Assembly: GCF_041381155.1 (NCBI RefSeq)
Contig: NC_091135.1
Location: 67,111,067-67,175,066, forward strand
Direction: 5' to 3'
DNA from: Argopecten irradians
Taxonomy: Eukaryota; Mollusca; Bivalvia; Pectinida; Pectinidae
Length of the DNA: 64,000 nt
Part shown: positions 38,312-50,300 of the stretch, piece after piece
How positions within the stretch are numbered: position 1 is the stretch's first letter
How the letters are laid out: the number at the start of each line of letters is the position of its first letter
Translations under genes and position numbers: made by a program
The notes under the pieces: model-generated
Database searches by the model: none
Told to the model about the DNA's origin: nothing
Seen by the model: only the letters and a program-made list of their open reading frames with translations

Positions 38312-41300
38312 TCATTTCTTTATTTTGGCCGTTTTCTCAGGTGGAGGTCTGTATCTCTGTCCGAGTTTGACTTCCTCCCCAAAGTAATGGTCACATAGTA
38401 ACACTGGACAGTCTGTGAATTCCACTTTATAATCGTAATACAGCGTAGTCTCCTCCGGTTCATTCAGCGAGGCCCCCTCATATCCCAGCTCCTTGAGGGT
38501 CATATCCGGGGGCAGCATGGCCTCCCGATTACGAGATTTATCACTGAACAAGGACAGTTTTGTGGACTGGATGCCAGTCAGCTCTGCTATCAGTTGTAAC
38601 AGACCACATACAGGTATGTGAGTGTGGACTAGTTCCTCCAAATGCCACGGATGGTCAGCGTTAGCGTGAAACGTCACAAACACCAATTCTAGTAACAGGT
38701 ACCTGTGTAACAAAACAACAAACGTCACAAACACCAATTCTAGTAACAGGTACCTGTGTAACAAAACAACGCTAGAATCTCACTTTTGTATACCATATGT
38801 CCATTTAGCTGTACATGAAATAGAAATGAAAAAAGCAAAAACGCTGACCCCTGTCATCTATTGAGCAGGTGAAGGTCTCCTGAAACATTCTCCTCAAGTT
38901 GGAAAGGGTATAGATCTAGACTTGTAGATTTCTTTGAAGATTTAACATATGTTTATGCAGTTAATAAGGAGTCAGATAAAGCCTTTCTCTCTAAAAGATA
39001 TATAGTTCTTTCATATGTACATATGTAGGATAGAACTATTCCACCCGAGGGTACAGAATTTTGGGTCAGAACCGAGGCTTGCCGAGGTTTCTGACCCAAA
39101 ATTCTGTACCCGAGGGTGGAATAGTTCTATCCTACATAATTTACATATGAAAGAGTTATTTTCTCACATTGCTTGTCGAATTACTTGCACGAAAGGTGAG
39201 GCAGCCATTTTGTAATAAAATCTTAACTTCTTAAATAATCGATCGATTTTAAAAATAACAACGCCATTCGAAAGAGCTTATCAAAGTTTGGTTTATATTG
39301 AAAATATAAACAAGAAATCTTAGGTAAAACGGTTTGAAATGCAAATTAAACAAATGAAATGGTAAATAAATCCGACAAATCAATCAAAATAGAAGAAAAA
39401 TGACGTCAACTTTGGCTGACATGACGTCATCTCATTGTTATTTCAATTGTGACGTCACAGCTATGTAAGATAGATTTATCTTACATAGCTGTCTTTCATG
39501 GGACAACTCTATCTTACATGGCTAGCTATGTGAAAGATATATAGTTCTCATTATTTACTTACCTGGGATTTTTTATCATGCTTGGTCCATTGATCCCCAT
39601 CTTACACTTTTTACAGTGCTCCATATTTTGGTCTGTTTTGATGAGAATATTTTCTGCCTCTTCTGCCTCTTTGTCCATCTCCTCCAATTCTCTGTTAAAC
39701 ATTAATGTAACAATTCTAGTAATAGCTATCATGTTTAGGACACTGAAAATTTAATTTAGATTGTTTCATCACACAGAAATATCATACTTATATGAAGACA
39801 GAAAAAGGCCAATATATTTGATTGTTGTTACTTACAATACTACATTTTTGAATTTAAAAAATATATTATTTTAGTTTTTGTTATTTAAATGCATCTTTTG
39901 TTTTACTTACCAGACAACTTAATCTGGGGTATGAAATATTTCTTGTGTTTCTACTTACCTGACATACTGAAGGCCTTTAGGAATATCATAATAGTCAATG
40001 TCACCACTGTTCTCTCGATCCATCAACTTGGCCAATAAATGTAGTTCTGTCCTGTTACAGATCACGCCCAGATCAAACATTCCTGTCAACAAATCACACA
40101 ATAATGTCTGTCTCAAAATAAGATTTTATAAAATGGTATAATATTTATATGTACGGCTAGTTTCTGTTTACTTCTCATTGATTACTTACTTATACACACA
40201 ATAACTGGATATAGAACAAATTATTTGTGAACTGAAACAAGAGTCGATGTTATATGTAGTAGTTATACACACAATAACTGGATATAGAACAAATTATTTG
40301 TGAACTGAAACAAGAGGGAATGTTATATATACTCAGTCAACAATCCACCCTCACAGTCAATAGTCCATCCAATAAGTTAACAGTCCACCCCATCAGTTAA
40401 TAGTCCATCTTTTCAGTCAATATTCCACCCTATCACTTAATAGTCCACCCCATCAAATAATAGTCCATCCTCTCAGACAAAAGTCCATCCTCTCAGTCAA
40501 TAACCTATCCCATCAGTTAATAGTCCACCCTCTCAGTCAATAGTCCATCCCATCAGTTAATAGTCCACCCTCTCAGTCAATAGTCCATCCCATCAGTTAA
40601 TAGTTCACCCTTTCAGTCAATAGTCCACCCCATCAATTAATAGTCTATCCTCTCAGTTAATAGTCCACCCTATAAGTCAATAGTCCATCCCATAAGGTAA
40701 TAGTCCTCCCCATCAGTAAATAGTCCTCCCCATCAGTTAAAAGTCCACCCTCTCAGTCAATAGTCCACCCTATAAGTCAATAGTCCATCCCATCAGTTAA
40801 TAGTCCACCCTATAAGTCAATAGTCCATCCCATAAGTTAATAGTCCATCCCATAAGTTAATAGTCCATCCCATAAGTTAATAGTCCATCCTATAAGTCAA
40901 TAGTCCATCCCATAAGTTAATAGTCCATCCCATCAGTTAATAGTCCACCCTATAAGTCAATAGTCCATCCCATAAGTTAATAGTCCACCCTTTCAATCAA
41001 TAGTCTATCCCATAAGTTAATAGTCAATCCCATCAGTCAATAGTCCATCCTATAAGTCAATAGTCCATCCCATAAGTTAATAGTCCATCCCATCAGTTAA
41101 TAGTCCACCCTATAAGTCAATAGTCCATCCCATAAGTTAATAGTCCATCCCATAAGTTAATAGTCCATCCCATCAGTTAATAGTCCACCCTATAAGTCAA
41201 TAGTCCATCCCATAAGTTAATAGTCCACCCTTTCAATCAATAGTCTATCCCATAAGTTAATAGTCAATCCCATCAGTTAATAGTCCATCCTATAAGTCAA

Positions 41301-44300
41301 TAGTCCATCCCATAAGTTAATAGTCCATCCCATCAGTTAATAGTTCACCCTATAAGTCAATAGTCCATCCAATAAGTTAATAGTCCATCCCATAAGTTAA
41401 TAGTCCACCCCATCAGTCAATAGTCCACCCTCTCTGTCAATAGTCTATCCCATCAGTTAATAGTCTACCCCATCAGTCAATAGTCCACCCTATAAGTCAA
41501 TAGTCCATCCCATAAGTTAATAGTCCATCCCATCAGTTAATAGTCCACCCTATAAGTCAATAGTCCATCCCATAAGTTAATAGTCCATCCCATAAGTTAA
41601 TAGTCCATCCCATAAGTTAATAGTCCACCCCATCAGTCAATAGTCCACCCTATTAGTCAATAGTCCATCACATAAGTTAATAGTCCATCCCATCAGTTAA
41701 TAGTCCACCCTCTCTGTCAATAGTCAATGGTCCACTTATGTTTCTTATATATATTAAAGTGAACAGTCGGGCAAGGATGGCTAAAGTCGGTAAAAATGGT
41801 GTGAATGTATCCAGTATAAATTCTTATAAAATAGAAAAATAAAATCTCTCGCCAAAATCTGCGTACGAAGAAATTAATTTAAAGTATAGGAATCCTAAAA
41901 CGTCCTCCCGGCTTACTATGTCCGTGGTTACATTTACACGCAGCCTCGCTTTCAATGCTTTCAACTTTCCTCTACTTTAATGGTCAGAACTGGGAAATGT
42001 AAGCAGAACTTGGCCGTCGTATTAATATGTGAGAACTTTTGGAAGGCCAATGAACGCATTTAGACTGGTTTTCGTTTCCCAACTATTCACTTTAATGATT
42101 TACCAATGTATGTAAAACAAAGTAATGTTGATATGTATGCTGATGATACGACTATACACACAAAAGGCAGTACATTTCCTGAAATTGAGCAAAGCCTTCA
42201 TGAAGATATTAAAAACATTTTAGATGGTGCCAATTTAATAATATGAACATAAAGAAGTAGATATGATAGGACCAGTATTTGGCCTTAATTTTTCAGGCCG
42301 AAAAATATTAACTCTGATCCACATCAATTTCACATCAATAAATACTCTCATACTTGCCATTCATCAAAACATAACTTTTTATAACCATGTACACGATGTG
42401 CTCCACCTATGACGTCATCAAATTGATGATTTTCCTCTTCTCGCCAAATTTTGCTAGAAATTCATCATCTTTAGGTTAGAAAAGGCTTGAAATGGATTTG
42501 GCCGCCACCTTGGAGCAACTTTATATTTTGCATGGATATGCGTAAATACACGATACACAACGTGTGAAAATCTCTTTCTGCTCCACGAAGGCGGCCACAT
42601 TCATTTTTAGAGAAAACCACTCAAAAAGTATGATTTTTCAAGGATTTTTGTGAAAAATGGTGGGAAACTGCATGTTGATGACGTCATAGTGAACATAATT
42701 GGCACATGCAGGATATTTTTGGGATGTTATGTGTTAGCAAATGTATTCAACTGTTATATGGCAAAATATGTTGTTTTTTACTGGAGAATTAATTTTGGGG
42801 CCATATTCGAGTCTTAACGTACCTTCTCCTTTACAAAAAACAAATAGTATGCTTATTGGGAGTAAGAGGAAAATAGCAGGAATGGATATCCATCTAGCAG
42901 TAAATGATACACATATCAATCATTCAAATTGTCAGAAAGTCTTAGGTATTTACATAGATAAATTTTTAAACTGGTCAGAACAAGTAAAAAAGGTAACATC
43001 TAAGCTCTCAATAGCAATTGCTTTAAAAGCTATCTACCAAGAGAAGCTAGGAAAATTTATTACAATTCCTACATTTTACCAATTTTAGATTATGCCGCTA
43101 TAGTCTGGGGTAATGGTTTGATAAAACAACAAATAAATCATATTACAAAACTACAAAAGAAAGCTCTTAGAATAATGCTAGATAAACCAATACTATCTAA
43201 CAGTTCATCCCTTTTTAAAAAAGCTAAAGTACTCCCTTTTGAACTCAGAATAAAATACTGTAATTTTGGTTTATAAAGCACTATAATAAAATGTCTTTTC
43301 TTTTAAAATGGTTGGAAGGCTTAATGTTGCTTGTGATGTTCATGTCGATGTAGTTGAATGATGATGGAGGCGTTGACTTTCAGTTGCATAGTTTTTATTT
43401 GGTTCCATATATATACTTAGTACAGTGGATAAAGGACCATATAGTCCTATACATCCTGACGGGAATTACAATCATAACTTCTCCGTCTACTAAAATACAT
43501 GTACAAAATTATTTCCATGCTTCCTAGTGTTGGTATCTTCATAGGTGTCCTGGTGTGAAGTGTGCCATGTCTGTAGTGTATGTTGTGTCCGGAGTGTCTA
43601 TGGAGTGTAGAGTGTCTGTCGAGTGTCGAGTGTAGAGTGTGGAGTGTCTGTGGAGTGTCTGTGGAGTGTGTTTAAAGAATATCTCGAGTCTCATATATAT
43701 TCTATACCAGGAAGCAGGAATGGTGTAAAGGTCACGATTTCCTAAAATTATGTCAGGCAATGATTGAAAAACAACTTCCTAGTTATGAACTGACTTCCTA
43801 TATGGACTAGATGATGTTCCTGAATCAACTGCCTGAAGACATATTCACATTGGTCAATTATAATATCAATTTATATATATTATACATAGCTTACTTTAAC
43901 TTAAATCTTTAAATTAATTTCCATATCAATGCATCGTTATACTACAGTACTGCATGATATGACACCGGATTATATATGTACTTTAATTGAAACTTGTCAA
44001 AATTCTTGCTTTTACAAACTCAGATCAGCTACAGAAAATAAACTCCTTTTACCAAAGTTACAATCAGAGACAATGAGAAAGTTATTCAGCTACTCTGGAG
44101 TTGTATCTTGGAATAATCTTCCATTTGATAAACCAGAATCCACATCCCTTGTAACTTTTAAGCAAAAGTCAAGAAATTATTTACTATCAAACTTGATAAT
44201 CTAAATGCATTATTAACTTACATTGTGCTTAATATATGTTACCTATATCAAAACAGTTCCTATCATTTGGTTTAAGGGTTGTACTATACAGTATATATGA

Positions 44301-47300
44301 AACAGTAATATATGTGTTTCATTTCACTTGTGTTTTTCCATTGTATTGTATATAGATTGTTATCATATGCATGTGATGTATATTCTGATGATTTATGTCA
44401 ATTTTGTTTGTGTTGATATAATGAGGGCCATATGGAAGATTATGGCTACATGCTAAATATGCCCCCCCCCCCCTCAATAAATAAAGTATCATCATTATTA
44501 TTATTACAAGCTAACCGATACTTACATTATATATATCATTGGCTTCTTAGGTAAAATATGTGTTTTCGTTTAAATATCACATACAGTGTATATAACAATA
44601 ATGACAATCAAAAAGCTAACCTATTTTTATAACATATATGTATAATTCATTTTTCACAAAAAATAATACGGGCAGCCTCTTGAAACGTCATGATATACAC
44701 GTGCATATAAAAAGGTCTCCAATACTTTTAATGACATACGTATCGAATTACTAGTAAACGTTTCTGTCATAATTTGCGTGCCCCTGTGGTTTGGCTGAGG
44801 TGACCAAAATTGCATTTTACGTTCTCGGAATAGCAGTTGAGACTGCTTTACACATGTTCATAAAAATTTAACTGTCGAAAACAGATATATCTAGATTTAA
44901 TATCCCATGACAAGTTACATAATATAAGACCACGATCGAGAGCATCGTGGGTAGGGATAGGCCAAGGACGTCTCCTTGCAGACGGTGTATGGGATTTGCA
45001 AATGATTTAGTCTAGATGAAATAAATAATTATTCTAATTGCTGGTTTATGTAAATAATGAATGTTCTTGCAATATTTTCAACGTTGGACATTTTTGTTTT
45101 GCTATAATTAATAGCGATACTGCTATCGTTTGTGCGATGAGATGAGTTAAGGAGGTTTTGCCGAGTCATCTCGGTTTTCCCTGTGGACACCAAAATAAAA
45201 CTTGTATTGTAAGATATTGACCGTGTATTCTGTTTATCCTGCAACTTTTTCATTATACATACAGATGATGGCATTCAAAACGAAAGCAAATTGTCTGTTA
45301 TTTACATGATTTCGCTCAAAGCGAAACGCTTCTTTGATGATCAAGAAAAGATGCATTCACTAAACTAAATGAGTGTGTACTCCTTTTTACTACCGTGGGA
45401 AATATGTAAGCGACGTCATTCCGGTGATTGTGACGTCACTGTTTGGCGGGACTGACTGCCGTTTCATTCACTCTTACTAAAAGTGACGTCACTGGAATGT
45501 TCGGGATCAAATCATCAAATTTAGAAATTGAATCAAACGAAAGAAATTAAACATTTATTTACTGACATCGTAATATTTTCCTATTGCAACCATTACAAGA
45601 CATTCTTATTATCCGGTATCGAGTTCTGTCCCCGACCTAATGTCGATATTAGAGCTGAAAATGCATTGTTTCTTGATATTGTTCCGCTTCTATTGTTGAC
45701 TTTAAATTCGTAAAATGAACTTAACCCGCGAAGGGCGTCAGAACGCTTGTTTTCAACGGGAATAAACACCGTAGTGATAAAGACCTTCCAAGTAAGGCAA
45801 AAGTGAATATTTGCATCAGGGAAATAGGGACAAGAAAAGTAGATTTTCTCCAAAAGTAAGTAAGTTACACTACATTAATTTTGCTGGAACACTTAAAAAA
45901 TCGTTCTGATTTCAGAACAATTGGAATTATGAAGATACCTCTTACAGTATTTTTATTATTATTATTATATATAATGTAAGTTAACAAGCTAACCGATACT
46001 TACATAATATATAATTCATTTTTCGCAATTTTCAGTCATGTGGACATGATGTACATAGCAATTATTTTACATGATGAATAATTTGCGTGCCCCTTTGCTT
46101 GGGCTGAGGTGACCAATATTACATTTCACAGTCCCGGAATAGCAGTTGAGATGGGTTGTTTTTATCTTGTACACACGTTCCTTCCACATATTCATAATTC
46201 TAAATATAACTGTCGAAGACAGATATATCTGGATCAAATAATCGATGAAAAGTTACAGAATACATATGTATGAGACCACGATCGAGTGCATTGTGTGTAG
46301 CGATAGGCCTGGGACGTCTCCTTGCAGACGGTATATGGAGTTTTCAAATTATCATTTGCCTAGATGAAATAAATGATTTGTTTTAATGTCCAGGAGACAG
46401 GAGTCATCTCGTCTTTCCGTGTCAACACCAAAAAAAACTAATAGGCCAATTCAAGGATACGTCCTTGGCCTAGCTACTGTAAGATACTGACCGTGTATAT
46501 ATCCTATGTAAATCCTCAGATATATAATTATTTATTTTGTAGTAATAGAGCTACATGTACATGTAGCCCTTGCCAGATATTGTGAATAGTTTGAATGATA
46601 TATTAAAAAAAAAAAAAAAAAAAAAATGGCCGCCGGTGGTGAGAATTGAAAGATCAGAAGATCTGCACGTTAACACTAAGCCAGATTTCTGCTTTTTTAT
46701 ATACAGTGTTATGAAGCAGATAACATTGTTATTTTTTTGATGATGTATGATTTAGTATTTCCAAATAAGAAAAATAAAAATTTGTAAATGTAATGTCCCA
46801 TGTCAAAGTGGAAGGCAGTTCTTTAGCAGTTTTTAAGCCTTCACAGTTTACTGAATAAGCAGTTCTTTTAGCAGTTATTTAGCCTTCATAATGCAACTGG
46901 CTTGGACTGTTAACCCTTAGCAATCCATTGGAAAAATTAGCAGTCCCTTAACCTTCACAGTCCACTAGCAGTCGGTTAGCAGTTCCTTAGCAGTTTTTAG
47001 GCAGTTATTAGGCAGTTTTTAGGCAGTCCGTTTTAAAATGAACTGCCTAAAATGTCCATATATGGCGCATGCGACTGCTTACTTTAGGCAGTTCTTAGGC
47101 AGTCTATTTCAAAATGAACTGCCTAAAATGTCCAAATATGGCGCAAGCGACTGCTTAATGTACGAATCAAAACTGCCTAATATCTATAAATAGCTCACAA
47201 AACTGCTAAAAACAATCCAAATATGGAGCATGCGACTGCTTATATTTATGAATCACAATTGCTTAATACTTATAAATATAAGTTCAAGAAACTGTTAACA

Positions 47301-50300
47301 CATTTCCAATTATATGGGAAAAAAATGAAAATACTATAATGTGGAAAATATACATAGACAAGTTATATATAATTACACTAACTCTAAGATAAAGTTTGCA
47401 GTTTTTAAAAAATAACTTGCCTTGCATTATATGCATGCATTTACCGGTATTCATTTTTCAGAAATTTATAGAAAATAAAAGATTGAATAATATAAACCAA
47501 TCCAAGATATATACACATAAATCATAATGTTTATTTTGTGTCATACAAATTGTTTTAAAAAGAAAATGCATCATCTATATTATACTGGGGGTGTATAAGA
47601 GTAAAATGGAAAATGAATTTGAATTTTATCAATAAAAAAAAAATAGAAATAGTTAACTTCTAAGTTTCCAAATTTAAATGCATGGATCCCATGCAGCTAT
47701 ATATATATATATATGCACATAGATTGCAAGCTCATGCATCTTACCTTGTACATTGGGGGTATATACAGCAAAATTATAGGGTTATAATCCAGTACAACAC
47801 CAGAATGCATACATCCAAAACTGAACATTTTACCATTTCTATTCCTGGCTATACACAATTCCCTTTATACTTACACTTATAACTATGTAAAACTGCATGT
47901 TGAAAACTACACCTCACTTATTTAGATGTCCAAAATATTCACCAAATGGTCCAAATTATGTAGAAGATAATTTGTGCACATGCTTCCTCACACCAAACTG
48001 TTCAAACTGACCGCTGGAATTTGGAGGGAGACTATACAGGTTCAAAGGTCACCACATGTGTACACACAGCAACACTACATGTGGGATCATGATCTCTGTG
48101 TATAATGACCCATGGCTGTAGCTGCCTCCCCAGGGTGTTAGAGATAAGGGACTGCATATGCATCTATGTTTATATGTACAAAATAGTATTATTGGCACAT
48201 ATTTATCAATATGAGAAATTATAATAGGACTTTGATATTTTATGAATACATGTATAGAATAATTATGTTGATCAAACTGACCTTTATTTAGTTTTGAATT
48301 CCATTTAAATGGTTTATGGTGTGTAAAATTTAAAAAAAAGTTTTGAAGTAGGAATTAATCACACATTTAAAATTTACAATTTAATGATGTATCTTAATTC
48401 ATGTTCCTTTGCATTTAATAATAAGTTGCAAGACAACTTCACTATATAAGTTTTATTTTGCCATGCAATTTCTTGCCTTTGTCCATTTGGTATGTGAACT
48501 GCTCTGTTAGACTGCTAAGGTCTATAAGCAGTCAATGACAAGCAGTTTCAGTCTATGATAAGCAGTCACTGACTGCTTACAAATATAGTTAGCAGTTCAA
48601 CAAGCAGTTTTAAATCTTGTATGGTGAAATATTAGCAGTTTTCAGTGACTGCTTAAAACTGGACTGCTGAGAACTGCCTAATAACTGCCTAAAAATTGTG
48701 GGACTGCTACAAAACTGCCTAATAACTGCTTATATTAGCAGTTCAGTTTGACATGGGGTGCATGTAGCTGTTGTTTCAGCATGATGAAAAGTGAAAAAAT
48801 GATAATAACACATTGATCACAAATCAAAGTTTTTTGTTGTTCTTTAATATAACTGGTATACGATAATCTTTGTTTGTTATTTTATTGATTTTTTTTCTGA
48901 AATGCTCGAACGTCGGTGAAGACAACCCCTGAGAGGAATGAGTTAGATTTCGCCGAGACGAAGCACTGTGAGGCTCGTGTTACGTTGATACTGAGAAAAT
49001 GACAGTTTATATTTTATACCATACAATATCAAAGTTATATGCAATGAGACATTGTATCATGCAATCTTTTTTATATTATGTCTTTCTACTGCGTATGCAT
49101 CGTAAAATTCTACTAAGTTACATGAAAATACAATGCACAGTCGATGTCGGGAACAGATCCGATTTGATGCATTCAACTCAAATATAAAAAAATGAATGCT
49201 ATTGCCGAAATTTTTTGGACTAAAGATAGTCTTAAGTCTTCAAAGATCGCTTCTTTTTTTAATGAACAAGAAAAAAAAAACACGAAAAAATCACGATAGT
49301 TGCTCGCAACCCAGTGGTACCACGGTTTCATCGGTTTTCGACGGCGAAAGACCAAAATAGATTTTTTACACACAATGTCGAACATATTCAATTCAAATCA
49401 TTAATTATATGTTTCAGAAGCATGTTAATGATGTTTTTGTGCAATATTTCATGAATTTCATCTACTAAACGAAGCACTGTATCCACAAACGCTGCAAGAT
49501 TTACATTGTAGCCTACATACATGTAGGCCTACTGTTTCTTTTTCTTTTTGTCAAAGTGACGTTTAAATAATGAAATGTTTCACGACAAAGTAACACCATT
49601 ATTTTAAACTATGTTAAGCTGTATATGAGTGCAAATTGCCACCATAATACCACAAATAAATGCTGATTCAATCCTTCAAAACATCAGCTTGCAAGGTCCA
49701 ATCACCCGGGCTCATAGAGGACAAAAAAGTGACGTCATTGGAATGTTCGGGATCAAATCATCAAATTTAGAAATGGTGATCAGAATAAAGAAATTAATCA
49801 TTTATTTACTCATATTGCAATATTTTTATATCGCAACTGTTACAGGAAATTCTTATTACCTGGTATCGAGTTCTATGCCTGGTTAATCTCGATATTAGTG
49901 CTGAAAATATCTGGTTTATTGATATTGTTCCGCTACTTTTGTTGAGTTTGATTACGCAAATTCGAAGGGCGTAAGAACGCTTGTTTTCAACCGGAATCAA
50001 CACCATAGTGATAAAGACCTTCCAAGGAAATTTTTGCATCGGGGGAACAGGGACATAAAAAGTTGTTTTTCTCAAAAAGTAAGAAAAATAAAATACATGA
50101 ATTTTGTTGGAACACTAAAAAAATAATTCTGATTTCGGAACAGTTGGAATTATGAAGATACCTCTAACAGTATTTTTATTATTATTAGTATATATTATGT
50201 AAGTAATAAGTAATTTTAGTCCATCCCATCAGTAAATAGTCCACCCCATCATGGTTGTATGGTTATTCATTAACAAGTAATTTTATTATTGGAAGGGAGT

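Larger units (their letters stand above)
41723..44507 (+). pseudogene. broken, 5'-truncated non-LTR retrotransposon (reverse transcriptase)
   Basis: Fragments of a LINE ORF2 are read in order on +. GPLMFLIYINDLP is split by an insertion at 41758-42091. YADDTT, the catalytic motif of reverse transcriptase, is at about 42135-42155. Then come KTNSMLIGSKRK at about 42834-42870, LGIYIDKFLNWSEQV, LDYAAIVWGNG at about 43086-43120 and LQKKALRIMLDKP. A C-terminal segment (LHDMTPDYI...GVVSWNNLP) follows at 43929-44204 after another insertion (about 43276-43925). The 3' end is CAATAAATAAAGTATCATCATTATTATTATTA, a typical LINE tail with a short microsatellite. Stops, frame breaks and three insertions make it non-functional. 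The type (CR1/Jockey-like) is only a guess. The 5' end joins directly onto the 20-bp satellite. Confidence 0.85.
45986..50202. repeat. duplicated block, copy 2 (A2 and B2, split by about 2.8 kb)
   Basis: A2 (45986-46520) and B2 (49739-50202) are homologous and collinear with A1 and B1. They are separated by about 2.8 kb of extra sequence: a poly(A) run of about 26 bases at 46601-46626, the AGCAGT-rich element at 46794-48757 and about 0.9 kb of unassigned AT-rich DNA (48758-49650). Divergence between copies is substantial, so the duplication is not recent. Confidence 0.75.

Noticed and set aside
42741..43088. Intact 115-codon gene
   Set aside because: It starts in a fold-back insertion and continues into a LINE reverse-transcriptase fragment; it is not a separate gene.
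45593..50075. Related frames at 45593-45853 and 49806-50075 (-) sharing KVFITT/MV-PVENKRS
   Set aside because: The similarity is simply that of duplicated segments B1 and B2. Frames differ by indels and match no known protein, although a decayed element ORF cannot be excluded.
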